NCBI GenBank assembly: GCA_014378495.1
Contig: JACMNP010000188.1
Coordinates: forward strand, 1 to 38,130
Origin: Methylotenera sp.
GTDB lineage: Bacteria > Pseudomonadota > Gammaproteobacteria > Burkholderiales > Methylophilaceae
Length of the DNA: 38,130 nt
Reading direction: 5' to 3'
Part shown: positions 37,445 to 38,130 of the stretch, in pieces
Layout of the letters: the number at the start of each line of letters is the position of its first letter
How positions within the stretch are numbered: position 1 is the stretch's first letter
Program-made: the position numbers and the translations under genes
The notes under the pieces: generated by a model
Told to the model about the DNA's origin: nothing
The model's input: the letters and a program-made list of their open reading frames with translations, nothing else
Database searches by the model: none

Positions 37445-38130
37445 ATGGATGTAATCGCTGATTCACTGCGTGTATCCCAACGTTCACATCTGTTTAATTG
37501 GCTTCAGGGTAGCTTTCAATATTTGCTCGGCCATGAAGTAATGATTTGCGGCGTCAAACTATCTGATCATGATGCTTATCATTATGAATACTTTACCAGC
37601 ACACGCTATTTTAAAGATACTCATTTCAATGAAGTGATCAAACAAGATGTTGGTATTGTAAGTAAAGCAGTTAATTTATGGAACGCTACTGCATTACCTG
37701 TATTTATCAATGATCAATCAAAAACAGCTAATTACAATAATTATTCAGTATTTACTTTTGCTGAAGCTGATTTAAAAAACTCAGAACTTAATAGTTTTGT
37801 CGCACATGGTTTTGGTGATAATCACAGCAAAATATCAAGTGTGGTTATATTTGCTAGATTACACAAACAACTCAATTCAAATCGTGCTCATATTTTAGCG
37901 CTTATTATGCCGCATCTTCACAGCGCTTTAATACGTGTAACAAGTAATAGGACTAATACTGTGATGAACGCTAACCAAGTCACTATTAATATTACAGGCA
38001 GAGAGTCAGAAATATTACAGTGGATGCATATGGGCAAAACTAATTGGGAAATTTCTACCATTCTTGATATCAGTCCACTTACAGTTAAAAACCATGTGCA
38101 AAATATTTTACGCAAGTTAGATGTTCAAAA
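37445..38130 (+). CDS. epsA: LuxR-type transcriptional regulator resembling the PEP-CTERM/EPS-associated regulator EpsA (3'-truncated at the window edge)
   Basis: From ATG 37445: MDVIADSLRVSQRSHLFNWLQGSFQYLLGHEVMICGV...; C-terminal LuxR HTH ITGRESEILQWMHMGKTNWEISTILDISPLTVKNHVQNILRKLDVQ; not in the ORF track. Confidence 0.75.
   Translation, partial: MDVIADSLRVSQRSHLFNWLQGSFQYLLGHEVMICGVKLSDHDAYHYEYFTSTRYFKDTHFNEVIKQDVGIVSKAVNLWNATALPVFINDQSKTANYNNYSVFTFAEADLKNSELNSFVAHGFGDNHSKISSVVIFARLHKQLNSNRAHILALIMPHLHSALIRVTSNRTNTVMNANQVTINITGRESEILQWMHMGKTNWEISTILDISPLTVKNHVQNILRKLDVQ

Overview
The window reads as a betaproteobacterial (Methylophilaceae-like, by impression only) chromosomal segment with several modules. 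(1) The 3'-truncated edge of a membrane antiporter-like gene, 1-300 on the minus strand. (2) A complete IS1182-family element, 531-2176, inserted in a palindromic dispersed repeat. (3) A metal-resistance island, 2228-11918: a divergent RcnR/DmeR-like sensor and DmeF-like CDF exporter, then a tight copper-type operon (two DUF305 proteins, a Cys/His-rich small protein, a Met/His-rich DUF2231 fusion, a TolC-like lipoprotein, a Tat-exported multicopper oxidase), then copZ-like and copA-like genes. (4) A PAS-GGDEF-EAL protein, and a DUF2380-like ORF whose signal peptide is frameshifted at an 8-T run. (5) A decayed phage-type integrase. (6) A minus-strand trio: secreted protein, alkaline phosphatase with a long N-terminal extension, and PEP-CTERM protein. 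(7) EPS/PEP-CTERM-associated genes (GT4 glycosyltransferase, sugar-phosphate transferase, DUF4114 PEP-CTERM protein, NDP-sugar synthase). (8) A complete-looking atypical type II secretion/type IV pilus-like operon (G-F-E-PilM/N/O/P-like-D plus three pseudopilins). (9) A lytic transglycosylase, a GlcG/HbpS-like secreted protein with Fur-box-like sites upstream, and a 3'-truncated EpsA-like LuxR regulator at the right edge. Assignments come from reading motifs in the translations. No database search was run.
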